A DNA stretch of 64,000 nucleotides from NCBI GenBank assembly GCA_020634575.1, contig JACKBM010000027.1, forward strand, positions 1 through 64,000, in the 5' to 3' direction. The position numbers were made by a program, and so were the translations under genes. This stretch comes from Ardenticatenales bacterium. GTDB taxonomy: Bacteria > Chloroflexota > Anaerolineae > Promineifilales > Promineifilaceae. Shown in pieces: positions 8,391 through 17,480 of the stretch; the first letter of the stretch is position 1, and each line of letters opens with the position of its first letter. The notes below the pieces were generated by a model. The model searched no databases. It was not told the DNA's origin and was given only the letters and a program-made list of their open reading frames with translations.

Positions 8391-9764
8391 CTACTCAGGC
8401 AGAAGGGCTTTGTCGAGGGCTTCGGCGACGGTGCGGCAGGTGATGAGGGTCATGCCTTCGGGTTTGACCGTTTCGCGGCGGACCGACGAGCGGGGGACAA
8501 TGCAGCGCTTGAAGCCCAGCTTCTCAGCTTCGCGCAGGCGGGCGTCCAGCTGGCTGACGGCGCGTAGCTCACCGCTGAGGCCGATCTCGCCGATGAAGGC
8601 CATGTCGGCGTGAACCGGCCGGTCCTTCGCACTGCTCGCCACCGCCACCGCAATCGCCAGGTCCGCCGCCGGCTCCCGGATCTGCAAGCCCCCGATCACA
8701 TTGGTGTAAACATCCTTGTCGTACAGGCGCAAATTAACCCGCTTGGTCAACACCGCCGTCAACAATAGTAGCCGGTTGTAATCAATACCATTGGCCGTCC
8801 GGCGCGGGTTCGGGAAGGTGGTGCTGCTGGCCAACGCCTGGATCTCCACCAGGAGCGGCCGCGTCCCTTCCATCGTCACGGCGATGGCCGAGCCGGAGGC
8901 ATTGATCTGCCGTTCGGCCAGGAACAGCTCCGAGGGATTGGTCACCTCGACCATCCCCTTTTCCGCCATCTCAAACACACCGACCTCACTGGTGGCGCCG
9001 AAACGGTTCTTCACGCTGCGCAACAGCCGGTACCGATGGAACGGGTCGCCTTCCAGGTAAAGCACGGTGTCAACGATGTGCTCCAGCACCCGCGGACCGG
9101 CGATGGCCCCCTCCTTGGTCACGTGCCCGACCAGGAAAATGGTGATGCCCTGCTGCTTGGCGATCTCCTGGAAGCGCTGGGCACATTCACGCACCTGGCT
9201 CACGCTACCCGCTGCCGAACTCAGCTCCCCCGCATGGGTCGTCTGAATACTGTCGACGATGACCATAACCGGCCGGGTGTCAACAATATGATTCTGGATG
9301 AGATTGAAGTCGGTTTCCGTGACCAGGAACAGGTCATTGGCCTTGACTTCCATTCGGTCAGCCCGCATTTTGATCTGGCGGACGCTTTCCTCGCCGGAAA
9401 CATACAATGTGTTGCCATGCTCATTGGCGACCAGGGCGGCTACTTCAAGGAGCAACGTTGATTTGCCGATGCCGGGATCGCCGCCGAGCAGCACCAGGCC
9501 GCCCGGCACCAGGCCGCCGCCCAACACGCGGGAAAGCTCCTGAAGCGGCAGCGACAGCCGGTCAACGCCCTCTGCCGTCACCTCACCCAGCCGCTGAGGC
9601 TGGCTGATGATCCCCTGGCGACGGGTGCTGACACCGCTGCTGGGCCGTTCAATTATCTCTTCAACATAGGTGCCAAACTCGCCGCATTGCGGGCATTTGC
9701 CCATATGCCGGGGCGTGCGACGGCCACAATTGTTGCAGACGTATTGTGTTCTACTTTTTGCCAT
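8391..9764 (-). CDS. radA: DNA repair protein RadA
   Basis: RadA is a RecA-like branch-migration ATPase with a Lon-type C-terminal domain that helps process recombination intermediates. The 457 residues show a zinc finger (Cys10, Cys13, Cys24, Cys27), Walker A GGDPGIGKST (94-103), Walker B VMVIVDSIQT (166-175), the RadA-specific KNRFG (252-256) and a Lon-protease-like C-terminal fold (VAVASSAKDRPV, FIGEIGLSGELRAV). The ATG at 9764 gives the usual MAKSRTQYVCNNCG start; a longer frame upstream has no homology. It converges with the GH99-like gene. Confidence 0.97.
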   Translation of the reverse strand: MAKSRTQYVCNNCGRRTPRHMGKCPQCGEFGTYVEEIIERPSSGVSTRRQGIISQPQRLGEVTAEGVDRLSLPLQELSRVLGGGLVPGGLVLLGGDPGIGKSTLLLEVAALVANEHGNTLYVSGEESVRQIKMRADRMEVKANDLFLVTETDFNLIQNHIVDTRPVMVIVDSIQTTHAGELSSAAGSVSQVRECAQRFQEIAKQQGITIFLVGHVTKEGAIAGPRVLEHIVDTVLYLEGDPFHRYRLLRSVKNRFGATSEVGVFEMAEKGMVEVTNPSELFLAERQINASGSAIAVTMEGTRPLLVEIQALASSTTFPNPRRTANGIDYNRLLLLTAVLTKRVNLRLYDKDVYTNVIGGLQIREPAADLAIAVAVASSAKDRPVHADMAFIGEIGLSGELRAVSQLDARLREAEKLGFKRCIVPRSSVRRETVKPEGMTLITCRTVAEALDKALLPE

Positions 9765-9945
9765 AATTTTTATCAGTAGGCCCATCATTCGCTGAATGCG
9801 GGGCCAGCGTAAACTCCTTAACAGCCGATTAAGCCAGTTAGGAGCAGAGTACCATACGTTGCCCTGAACTTTTAGGGACAATAGGACCTGTAGTTATTGC
9901 GCCAGGCAATTTTAACATAATCCAGTTTTCCGCGGCTAAGCGGCA

Positions 9946-9954
9946 TGTTATAAT
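9946..9954 (+). promoter_or_regulatory. Extended -10 promoter, predicted leaderless transcript
   Basis: TGTTATAAT, an extended -10 element, ends 6 bases before the GTG at 9961, so the first transcribed base would be at or next to the start codon. No Shine-Dalgarno is present. It heads the surface-polymer cluster. Confidence 0.6.
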
Positions 9955-9960
9955 GCCGCG

Positions 9961-10248
9961 GTGATTGACTGGTTAGGGATCATCTTCCACAGTTTCTGGC
10001 TGATAGGGGCAGCAACATTGTTGGCCGGTTTTAGCTACCATTGGTGGGTGGCAGCAGAGGAAAACCGGCCGGTCCGTCAACAGCTCAATCAAAGATCTTT
10101 TCGCATGACAGCCTGGATCGCCTTGCTGCTGATTGGAATCGGCCTGGCCGGCACCAGCCAGACCATCTGGGAAACCATCCTCTGGCTTGTCATTAGCCTG
10201 TTTTGCCTGCTACAGCTCATCCAGGCCCGTCGCGAAGCCTGGCATTGA
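9961..10248 (+). CDS. Small membrane protein of unknown function
   Basis: 95 residues with a GTG start. Hydrophobic segments at about 5-27 and 50-88 suggest two or three membrane spans joined by a charged loop (AAEENRPVRQQLNQRS), and the C-terminus is basic. I do not recognise the family. It is the first gene after a strong -10 box and lies 32 bases upstream of the Wzz/BY-kinase gene. It is therefore probably co-transcribed with it, perhaps as an accessory to polysaccharide export. Confidence 0.6.
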   Translation: MIDWLGIIFHSFWLIGAATLLAGFSYHWWVAAEENRPVRQQLNQRSFRMTAWIALLLIGIGLAGTSQTIWETILWLVISLFCLLQLIQARREAWH

Positions 10249-10280
10249 TGTTCATCTTGTGCATAGGGAGTTTCTGATTC

Positions 10281-11885
10281 ATGGAAGTCAGACGATATCT
10301 AGCTCTTTTCTGGCAATGGGCCTGGCTCATTGTCCTCGTGACGTTGATCACGGGCAGCGTAGCCTACATTGTTAATAAACAGACCGAGCCGGTTTACCAG
10401 GCCCAGGCCAAACTCATGGTTGACCTGGCCCCGGGTGAAGATTACCGGGACATCATTGTCGAGGAACTGCTGAGCCAGACCTATGTGGAACTGATTCGGA
10501 CCCGGCCGGTTCGTGAGGAAACGGCTGCCCGCCTGGGCCTCACCTCCGTCGGCGGCATTGATGTTACCAATCAGTCCGGTACCCAATTCATACTGCTGAC
10601 GGTCGAAAATACCGATCCTGAGCTGGCCGCTGCCATTGCCAATACAGTCGGCGAGGTCTTCATCGATCTCAATGCGGAACGGAATGCGGCCCGCTATTCA
10701 ACCAGTATCGCCAACTGGGACAGCCGTCTGGTTGAGCTGGACCTGGATATTGCCGAAATTGAGACAAAAATTAATGAGCTGAATACCAGCGAGGATCCCG
10801 ACCTCGTGCAGCTTTCCCGCCTGGAACGGCAGCTTAACGAAGCCCGCTACAGTTATGAAGAAGCATTTGGCGAACGCGAAGGGCTGAATCTGCAGTTTGC
10901 CCAAGAGGTCGACAAAATCAACATTGTTGAGGCCGCCATCCCGAACTTCAATCCGATACGGCCCAAAGTTCTGACCAACACATTGCTGGCCACATTTATT
11001 GGCGCCATAACCGCCATCGGCATTGTCTTTCTGATTGAGTATCTTGACGACACCATTCGCACGCCCGATGAGCTGGCCGCCGATAAGAACCTGGCCCCGC
11101 TAGGCGCCATCGCCTTCATTAAAGGTGAGACGCAATCCGACCGCCTGGTCACCTATCACACGCCGCGATCACCGATATCCGAAGCCTATCGCGTTCTACG
11201 CACCAATCTCAGCTTTAGCGCCATCGATGATGGCTTCCATTCTTTCCTGGTTACCAGCTCGTCGCCCAGCGAAGGTAAATCTACAACCGTCGCCAATCTG
11301 GCCGTGGCTATCGGCCAAACGGGCCAACGCGTCATCGTGGTCGATGCAGACCTGCGCCGGCCGACGCAGCACAAGATCTTTGAAGTCTCCAACAATCAGG
11401 GGCTCACTACAGCCTTGCTGGATGCTGACACGCCGGTTTCCTATCATGTTCAGAACACGAAGGTCCCTGGCGTCCGCGTCCTGACCAGCGGCCCATTACC
11501 GCCCAACCCGGCGGAGCTGCTTAACTCCCAGCGCATGGTCCACATCATCAATGACTTGAAAGAGGAATGTGATGTGTTCATCTGCGATACGCCACCGACC
11601 CTCACTGTAGCTGATGCCTCTATTCTGGCCCGTCATGTCGACGGGGTGACTCTGGTGGTGCAGCTGGGCAAAACGCGGCGGGAATCCTTGGGTGAAGCGG
11701 CCGAGCGCCTGAACAAGGCGGATGCCAAATTGTATGGCACCATTCTGAACCAACAGCGGCAGGGCCGCGGCGGTTATTACGATTATTACTATTATTACCG
11801 CTATTACTCTTATGAATATGGCGATAACCGGCCGGGGCGCCCCCGCCGGCGCTTGTTGGGCTGGCTGTCTGGCAGCAGTCGCTAA
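10281..11885 (+). CDS. Wzz/BY-kinase fusion, polysaccharide co-polymerase and tyrosine kinase
   Basis: This inner-membrane protein of 534 residues controls chain length and export of a surface polysaccharide. The Wzz domain has TM1 (about 14-32), an extracytoplasmic coiled coil (130-215) and TM2 (233-254). The cytoplasmic BY-kinase follows with Walker A SSSPSEGKST (326-335), Walker A' VIVVDADLRRP (351-361) and Walker B VFICDTPP (432-439). A C-terminal tail carries 11 tyrosines between 499 and 513 as the autophosphorylation cluster, then a basic end (RPGRPRRR). Membrane and kinase parts are fused in one chain, as in proteobacterial Wzc. The gene stands at the head of a surface-protein cluster. 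Confidence 0.93.
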   Translation: MEVRRYLALFWQWAWLIVLVTLITGSVAYIVNKQTEPVYQAQAKLMVDLAPGEDYRDIIVEELLSQTYVELIRTRPVREETAARLGLTSVGGIDVTNQSGTQFILLTVENTDPELAAAIANTVGEVFIDLNAERNAARYSTSIANWDSRLVELDLDIAEIETKINELNTSEDPDLVQLSRLERQLNEARYSYEEAFGEREGLNLQFAQEVDKINIVEAAIPNFNPIRPKVLTNTLLATFIGAITAIGIVFLIEYLDDTIRTPDELAADKNLAPLGAIAFIKGETQSDRLVTYHTPRSPISEAYRVLRTNLSFSAIDDGFHSFLVTSSSPSEGKSTTVANLAVAIGQTGQRVIVVDADLRRPTQHKIFEVSNNQGLTTALLDADTPVSYHVQNTKVPGVRVLTSGPLPPNPAELLNSQRMVHIINDLKEECDVFICDTPPTLTVADASILARHVDGVTLVVQLGKTRRESLGEAAERLNKADAKLYGTILNQQRQGRGGYYDYYYYYRYYSYEYGDNRPGRPRRRLLGWLSGSSR

Positions 11886-11903
11886 GCGGTTTTCGGTTGG
11901 GCC

Positions 11904-12389
11904 ATGACAAAATCGGTCACCTCTGCCCCACCTTCACCCGTTCCGCTGCTGATTATTGGCGGGCTGTGGTTGGTTCTGGCCATTGCCATCCTGCTCTATC
12001 AGATCAGCCGGCCGGCGCAAATTGAGATCTCCTGGACTACGGAGACAGAGTTTGAAACAGCCGGCTTCAATATCTTCCGTGCTGACCGCCCCGACGGTGA
12101 CTACGTTCGTCTGAACGAGCGGCTCATCGCCAGCGAAGCGGACCCCAGCTCAGGCGCCACGTACCTCTTCGTTGATGACAATGTTGTGTCTGGCGAGCTC
12201 TACTATTACGTCCTTGAAGATGTCGAGTTAAGCGGCGCCACCATTCGCCATGAGGATGAACTCATTGCCGGGGAGTTTAATCGCTTTGAATGGTGGAGTT
12301 TCATCGCCATCCCTGTCAGTGTCATTGTAGGGCTGATTCTGCTGCTAACAGGCCTGGACCGCCAGCGCAAAATCCGGAAACCACATTAA
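11904..12389 (+). CDS. Membrane protein with extracellular FN3-like domain
   Basis: 161 residues. An N-terminal membrane span (about 11-32) is followed by a beta-sandwich-like domain (about 36-125) and a second span (about 129-149) with a basic tail. The domain has the pattern ISWTTETEFETAGFNIFR and, later, GELYYYVLEDVE. That is the strand layout of fibronectin-III-like modules found in exported proteins. The same pattern recurs in the gene at 16187, so the two may be diverged relatives. It begins 18 bases after the BY-kinase stop and is probably in the same transcript. No enzymatic motif was seen. Confidence 0.7.
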   Translation: MTKSVTSAPPSPVPLLIIGGLWLVLAIAILLYQISRPAQIEISWTTETEFETAGFNIFRADRPDGDYVRLNERLIASEADPSSGATYLFVDDNVVSGELYYYVLEDVELSGATIRHEDELIAGEFNRFEWWSFIAIPVSVIVGLILLLTGLDRQRKIRKPH

Positions 12390-12475
12390 GCTTTACCTCA
12401 TCTTTTGGCCCACAATCTGATTCTCCAGATGAGAAAACGGGACGTTTTAAAGACATTTCTCGTTTCAATAGTCGT

Positions 12476-12508
12476 GCAGCGTAGTACCATGGGCGCAGCG
12501 TAGTACCA
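12476..12508. repeat. Two direct copies of a 14-base word in the leader of the C25 gene
   Basis: GCAGCGTAGTACCA occurs at 12476-12489 and again at 12495-12508, so the copies are 19 bases apart. The 264-base gap 12390-12653 also holds a hairpin at 12585-12612 (GCGGCAG/CTGCCGC, 14-base loop) without a T-run, and otherwise nothing coding. Spacing near two helix turns would suit a regulator site; this is a guess. Confidence 0.5.
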
Positions 12509-12653
12509 AAAGGTGAGTCGTGGCTACATGCTGGCCCAGGCTGTTTGATTACACTGTATCTGTTCATCTGAGTGCATTTTTGCTGCGGCAGGCTCCGCCA
12601 ACGAGCTGCCGCCCGGGGATAACAAGACCAATTTGTTCGGAGCTAACTAACTA

Positions 12654-15600
12654 ATGACCAAACGGACCTTTTCTCTACTTGCGGTAACCATTTTTGTCAT
12701 CCTTCTCTCCCTGCCTCTGGCTGGCCTGGCCGCCCGAAGCGACACTTCCAGTTCAGATGCCACCTCGCGCATTGTGGCCTTAAGCAGCAGCGACGAACAA
12801 TTTTCCTTTACTTTTGCCCCCGGCGAGATGTCCCTACAGAATGGACGCATTGCGGTTGACGGGCTGACCAGCCTTCTGAGAGCTCCGGGCGCCCCAGAAC
12901 TGCCGTATTATCAGACCCTGATCGCTTTGCCGCCTGGCGCCATAGCCACCGCTGAGCTGGTTATTAATGGTTCAGAACAGATCGAGCAGGTCGGCTATCT
13001 CAACCCGGCGCCCCAGCAAAATGAGCTTGACATGGACCTCAGCAACCTGGCTGAAGTCGACATTGATATCGATGCGCTCGCCCTGGAAGACAAGGCCGAT
13101 GCCGCTATCTATGAGCTCGACGCTTATTACCCTGGCGAGCGTTTTACACTCTCCGAGCCGGCTTATTTGCGGGACCTGCGCGTCGTATCCCTCAAGCTTT
13201 TCCCCCTGAGCTACAACCCGGCCACGGGCACCGCCGCGCTGATCACGGAGATGACTGTGACGGTTCATTTCCAGGGCAGTGACATGGCTGTGAATGGCCC
13301 CTTAACAAACCGCGATGACGGCTATTTGCAGGGGTTCGCCGGCAGCATCCTTAATTTTGAACAGGCCGGGCAGTGGCGACATACGCCGGCACCGGCCGGT
13401 GGCGCCTCCAGCTTCCCCACCGGCATCGATACCTACCGGATTGCAGTCACCGCCGACGGCATCCATGAGATCAGCTACGCGGACCTTCAGGCAGCCGGTA
13501 TGGACGTCGACAACATCGATCCGGGTACGTTGGAGATGATGTATCGGGGCAACCCGGTCGCTTACCAGTTTGTTGGTAATGGCAACAATGTTTTTGAAAG
13601 TGGGGAAGCCGTCCGCTTCTATGGCGAAATCTTTGATTCCAGCCGCTATGAGGAACTGTACGAGGATACCAACTTCTACTGGATCTGGGCCGGCGGCACG
13701 CCAACCCTGGCTGGCAATAGCAGCAGCGACAGTGGCCAACCAGCCGCAACCAGTTTCCGCGACACCGTCATCCTGGAAGCGCAAAATTGGTACTACACAT
13801 CCCAGACCAACCATTGGGACGAATTCCCCAATGATCCGGATGCCTACTTCTATGACTATGTGACCTGGTCCGTAGAAAATTTCAGCAAGGCATACCCCAT
13901 TAATCTGCCGGACCCAGATACCAGCGGCGCCAATGCCTCCATCAAGGTCGAATTCTTTTCGCTGGGACAGGTATTGCTGGGCCTCGTCGAGCAAGACCAT
14001 GCCGCCACGGTCACCCTCAATAACGACCCCAATGTCGGGGTGTCGCCAACACCGTGGAAAGGACGCCGCAGCGAAAATACCTATGCTTTCATTCCGGCCT
14101 CGACCCTTCTGGATGGCACAAACAACGTCAACGTCGTGTTTGCTACCAATATTGATGATGGCGTAAACAGCACCACAGACCGCCTGCTCATCAATGACAT
14201 CACGGTCGAGTACAACCGCTTCTTTGTGGCGGTGGATGATCAGCTCATTTTTGATCATGCTGGCCAACATGCGTTTACGGTCAGCGAGCTGGCAACCAAC
14301 GTCCCGGCCGATCTGCACATATGGGAGATAACAAACCCACTGCTGCCGGTACGCCTGGACAGCACCAGCGCGTCGATCACCGGCAGCGGCCCGTATTCTG
14401 TCAGCTTCGGTGACAGTACGACTGGCGATATTGCCTATATCGTCGCCACAGAAGCGGCCATCATTGATGTGGCACCAGCCGACCTGACTGAGTACAACGG
14501 GCCGGATCTGGATCCGGCCGGTGGCGCTGACTGGATTGCCATCAGCCACAGCACCATGCTGACAGCGGCCAACAACCTGGCAACACACCGTAGCAACGCC
14601 CTTTACGGCGGCATGACCACGCAAGTCGTGGATGTTCTGGACATCTACAACCAATATGGCTATGGCTTTGCCCTGCCAACTGCCATTCAAGACTACCTGA
14701 GCCATGCAATGAATGATTGGCCCAGTGCCCCAGGCTACGTCGTCCTGTTTGGCGACGCCAATATCAACCCAAACGGCCATCCGACGCTGAATGGCACATC
14801 CTGGTGGATCGCCGATGAACCAAATTTCGTCGTCACGGACTTCAAATTTGTGGATCGCTTCCTGGGGCTGGTGCCTTCGGACCACATTTATAGCACCCTG
14901 ATCGGCACAGACCTGATTCCTGATATCGCGGTCGGCCGGCTGGCGGCGCAGTCGAATGCAGAAGCGCAAGCGATGGTTGATAAAATCATCTTCTACGAGC
15001 AGAACGGCCAAAGCGTAGCCGGCCTGGATGGACATGAAGAGGTACTCTTCGTGTCCGACAATGCGGATGAAGGCGGCGACTTCTGTCAGCAGAACATCCT
15101 GACTGCCTCCTACATTCCCGGCAGCTTCACGACCCATCCGCTCTGCCTGGACAACATGACAGTCGATGCCTTGAGACAGTCCATGAAGGACCTGATCAAC
15201 AGCCCGAATGGCATCTCGCTGCTCAATTATCGCGGTCACGGCGCTGTCAATGCCTGGGCATCGAATTCGCCGTCCAATGCTATTCTCCATGTCAATTCCC
15301 CATCGTTCTGGCTAAATCCGGGGAATCCCCCTGTCATCTTCAGCCTCGATTGTCTGGATGGCAACTTCGCCCAGCCAGGCTTCCCTGGTCTGGGTGAGAC
15401 GGTGCTGGGTTATGATATGAAAGGTACTGCCGGTCACTGGTCTTCAACCGGGCTGGGCTTCTGGTTTGAGCATGAACTATTATCGATAGAAGTTTATGAC
15501 GCCCTCTTCGGCCAGGGCATCGTCCGCTTTGGCGACGCCATTAACTTCTCCAAAACGCAATATTGGCAGGCCAGCCAGACCTTTGGCTACGATGTCTCCG

Positions 15601-16073
15601 AGCTATACTCTTTTGTCCTTCAGGGCGACCCGGCAATGCATCTATTCCGGTCTGAAGTCTCCCTGGACAAGCAGGTGAACGCCACCAACTTCCTGGTTGG
15701 CGACCCGGTCACCCTGACGCTGACAATTGAGAACAACGCCCTCTACCCGGCGCATGTCGTCATCACAGACACAATGCCGGTGGGGGTTACTTACCTGGGC
15801 TACAGCGCCACGACCACGGCTACGCTGGTTGGCCCGGAACCGACCTTCGCGCTGAGCTGGGGGGCCGACATGACAGATACAGTACATGCCGGTATTCCGG
15901 CCGGTGCCCAGGCGACGCTGGAAATCTATGGCGTCGCCGCCGTAGCCGGCGCATATGACCATACAGCCCAGCTCCAGGTCACCGGTTTTGACCTGAATAT
16001 GGCCAACAACCAGGCGACGGTCAGCTATGACATCATGCAGAAGATTCTCCTGCCCATCATCGTCCGGCGATGA
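12654..16073 (+). CDS. Large secreted C25 (gingipain/PorU-type) cysteine peptidase
   Basis: A 1139-residue exported protein with a signal peptide (1-27). A long beta-rich N-terminal half leads into the C25 caspase-fold domain (about 625-1000). The catalytic dyad is His862 in LLNYRGHGAVNAW and Cys900 in FSLDCLDGNF. After it comes a DUF11-type beta-sandwich (about 1000-1125; DKQVNA, then TDTMPVGVTYLGYSA). The chain ends in the short motif KILLPIIVRR. Other C25 members process or attach surface proteins in type IX secretion, but no T9SS gene or C-terminal T9SS domain is seen here. A second C25 protein follows at 17481. Substrate unknown. Confidence 0.85.
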   Translation: MTKRTFSLLAVTIFVILLSLPLAGLAARSDTSSSDATSRIVALSSSDEQFSFTFAPGEMSLQNGRIAVDGLTSLLRAPGAPELPYYQTLIALPPGAIATAELVINGSEQIEQVGYLNPAPQQNELDMDLSNLAEVDIDIDALALEDKADAAIYELDAYYPGERFTLSEPAYLRDLRVVSLKLFPLSYNPATGTAALITEMTVTVHFQGSDMAVNGPLTNRDDGYLQGFAGSILNFEQAGQWRHTPAPAGGASSFPTGIDTYRIAVTADGIHEISYADLQAAGMDVDNIDPGTLEMMYRGNPVAYQFVGNGNNVFESGEAVRFYGEIFDSSRYEELYEDTNFYWIWAGGTPTLAGNSSSDSGQPAATSFRDTVILEAQNWYYTSQTNHWDEFPNDPDAYFYDYVTWSVENFSKAYPINLPDPDTSGANASIKVEFFSLGQVLLGLVEQDHAATVTLNNDPNVGVSPTPWKGRRSENTYAFIPASTLLDGTNNVNVVFATNIDDGVNSTTDRLLINDITVEYNRFFVAVDDQLIFDHAGQHAFTVSELATNVPADLHIWEITNPLLPVRLDSTSASITGSGPYSVSFGDSTTGDIAYIVATEAAIIDVAPADLTEYNGPDLDPAGGADWIAISHSTMLTAANNLATHRSNALYGGMTTQVVDVLDIYNQYGYGFALPTAIQDYLSHAMNDWPSAPGYVVLFGDANINPNGHPTLNGTSWWIADEPNFVVTDFKFVDRFLGLVPSDHIYSTLIGTDLIPDIAVGRLAAQSNAEAQAMVDKIIFYEQNGQSVAGLDGHEEVLFVSDNADEGGDFCQQNILTASYIPGSFTTHPLCLDNMTVDALRQSMKDLINSPNGISLLNYRGHGAVNAWASNSPSNAILHVNSPSFWLNPGNPPVIFSLDCLDGNFAQPGFPGLGETVLGYDMKGTAGHWSSTGLGFWFEHELLSIEVYDALFGQGIVRFGDAINFSKTQYWQASQTFGYDVSELYSFVLQGDPAMHLFRSEVSLDKQVNATNFLVGDPVTLTLTIENNALYPAHVVITDTMPVGVTYLGYSATTTATLVGPEPTFALSWGADMTDTVHAGIPAGAQATLEIYGVAAVAGAYDHTAQLQVTGFDLNMANNQATVSYDIMQKILLPIIVRR

Positions 16074-16186
16074 TGAGTGCTGGCACACAACACTGTACAA
16101 ATAGGTAACGGCACGTCATAATAGGGGTACTATTCAATGCAGCCAACGAGCCGAAACGACGTGTTACTCAGGGATCGCAAAACCAT

Positions 16187-17356
16187 ATGCTAAGCAAACG
16201 GCAGACATTTCGTCTCATCTTCAGTCTCGGCCTGCTCGGTCTCATCGGGTTGACCTGGATCTTACCGACCCAGGCCGCCCAGGGCCCCACAGCAATCACC
16301 CTGGACTACTTTGAAGGCTTCTGGGACGGAGAGATCGTGGAGCTGGAATGGGGGACAGGCACCGAGCTTAACACCCAGGGCTTCGAGATCATGCGCGTCG
16401 AGAGCAGCACGCAACCAGCGAACAAAGACGATGGTTTCGAACTGATCGTCGTTGAAGTTGAGGGCGAGCTTTACGGGCCAGGTTTTATCAGCTTAGTTCC
16501 CCCGATGGGCACAGGTATCACCGGCGGCGACTACCTCGCCTTTGATGCCGATGTTGATCCTGAGACAACTTACTGGTACATCATTGTTGAGCACGAAAAT
16601 TCCGGCGCGGTCAACTATCATGACGCGCCCGGCGACATGGTGCGGGTAGATACGATGGCAGGCACACCGACGCCAACACCATCTGGACTGGGCGGTGGCA
16701 GTGGTAACAGCACGGCGACACCCACGCTCACCCCCCAGCCAAGCAACACGCCTCAACCTACCGCCACCCAATCCACGGGTGGCGGTAGCGGGCCCACTGC
16801 CACCCCGGAAAGCACCCGGCAGGGGGTAGCCACGGCGACCAGCGCTGCTCCGCAGCCCACCAGTAGTGGGGGTGATGGTGGCTTTACCGGCGCCTCGGCG
16901 CAACCGACGGCAACCCTGGCCAATAGCTCTCTGCCCGGCGGCAGCACTGGTGATAGCGGCGCCATCGCCCAGATTACCGCCACGTCCGCTCCTGGCGACT
17001 ACCCGGCCCCTGACGGTGGCCCCAGCGAAGGCACGGACAATACTGAAACTTACCCGGATGGGCTGCCGACCGCGACCCCGTACCCAATTAGCGAAATTAA
17101 CGGGCAGGGCAATGGCACAGACAATGGGGCAGTTGAAGGTGAGACCGTTCCCGGCAACGGTTTTCCCGGTACGTTTAACAACACGACCGGCAACAACGTC
17201 AGCTCCAATGATTTCCTGAATGGCAGCGATGCCCAACAGGGTGAAACCCAGAGCCGAGAACGGCTTTTGTTGTGGATTGGCTTCATCGCCGCCATGCTGG
17301 TTTTTGCCGGCGGCATGTTTGGCTCGATCATCCTGTTTACTCGCCAACGCGCGTAA
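16187..17356 (+). CDS. Surface protein: FN3-like domain, Thr/Pro linker, membrane anchor
   Basis: 389 residues. A signal peptide (1-31, ending TQAAQG) is followed by an FN3-like domain (about 35-150) with LEWGTGTELNTQGFEIMR, the same strand pattern as the gene at 11904. A long Ser/Thr/Pro/Gly-rich stretch (about 160-355) leads to a C-terminal membrane span (about 361-384) with a short basic tail. The layout suits a stalked surface protein whose linker may be glycosylated. It lies between the two C25 peptidases. The 113-base gap upstream has no clear Shine-Dalgarno. Confidence 0.75.
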   Translation: MLSKRQTFRLIFSLGLLGLIGLTWILPTQAAQGPTAITLDYFEGFWDGEIVELEWGTGTELNTQGFEIMRVESSTQPANKDDGFELIVVEVEGELYGPGFISLVPPMGTGITGGDYLAFDADVDPETTYWYIIVEHENSGAVNYHDAPGDMVRVDTMAGTPTPTPSGLGGGSGNSTATPTLTPQPSNTPQPTATQSTGGGSGPTATPESTRQGVATATSAAPQPTSSGGDGGFTGASAQPTATLANSSLPGGSTGDSGAIAQITATSAPGDYPAPDGGPSEGTDNTETYPDGLPTATPYPISEINGQGNGTDNGAVEGETVPGNGFPGTFNNTTGNNVSSNDFLNGSDAQQGETQSRERLLLWIGFIAAMLVFAGGMFGSIILFTRQRA

Positions 17357-17480
17357 ACAGCGTTTTCAGTCGTATTCTACTGCTGGCGGTTGTATGCCGC
17401 CTGACCCGGGCAGACCGCCGCGGTTGAGTAATACCTCTCGCCGAGCAGCAGGCGCGGTTTCCCGACCAACACATATCGGT

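Noticed and set aside
12585..12612. Riboswitch (c-di-GMP type) before the C25 gene
   Set aside because: Only one simple hairpin is seen; the conserved GEMM core sequence is missing.
13302..15290. 662-codon open frame on the minus strand inside the C25 gene
   Set aside because: It is a shadow of the plus-strand C25 gene: no recognisable domain, high His/Arg/Gly content typical of antisense GC-rich frames, and it would overlap a well supported gene fully.
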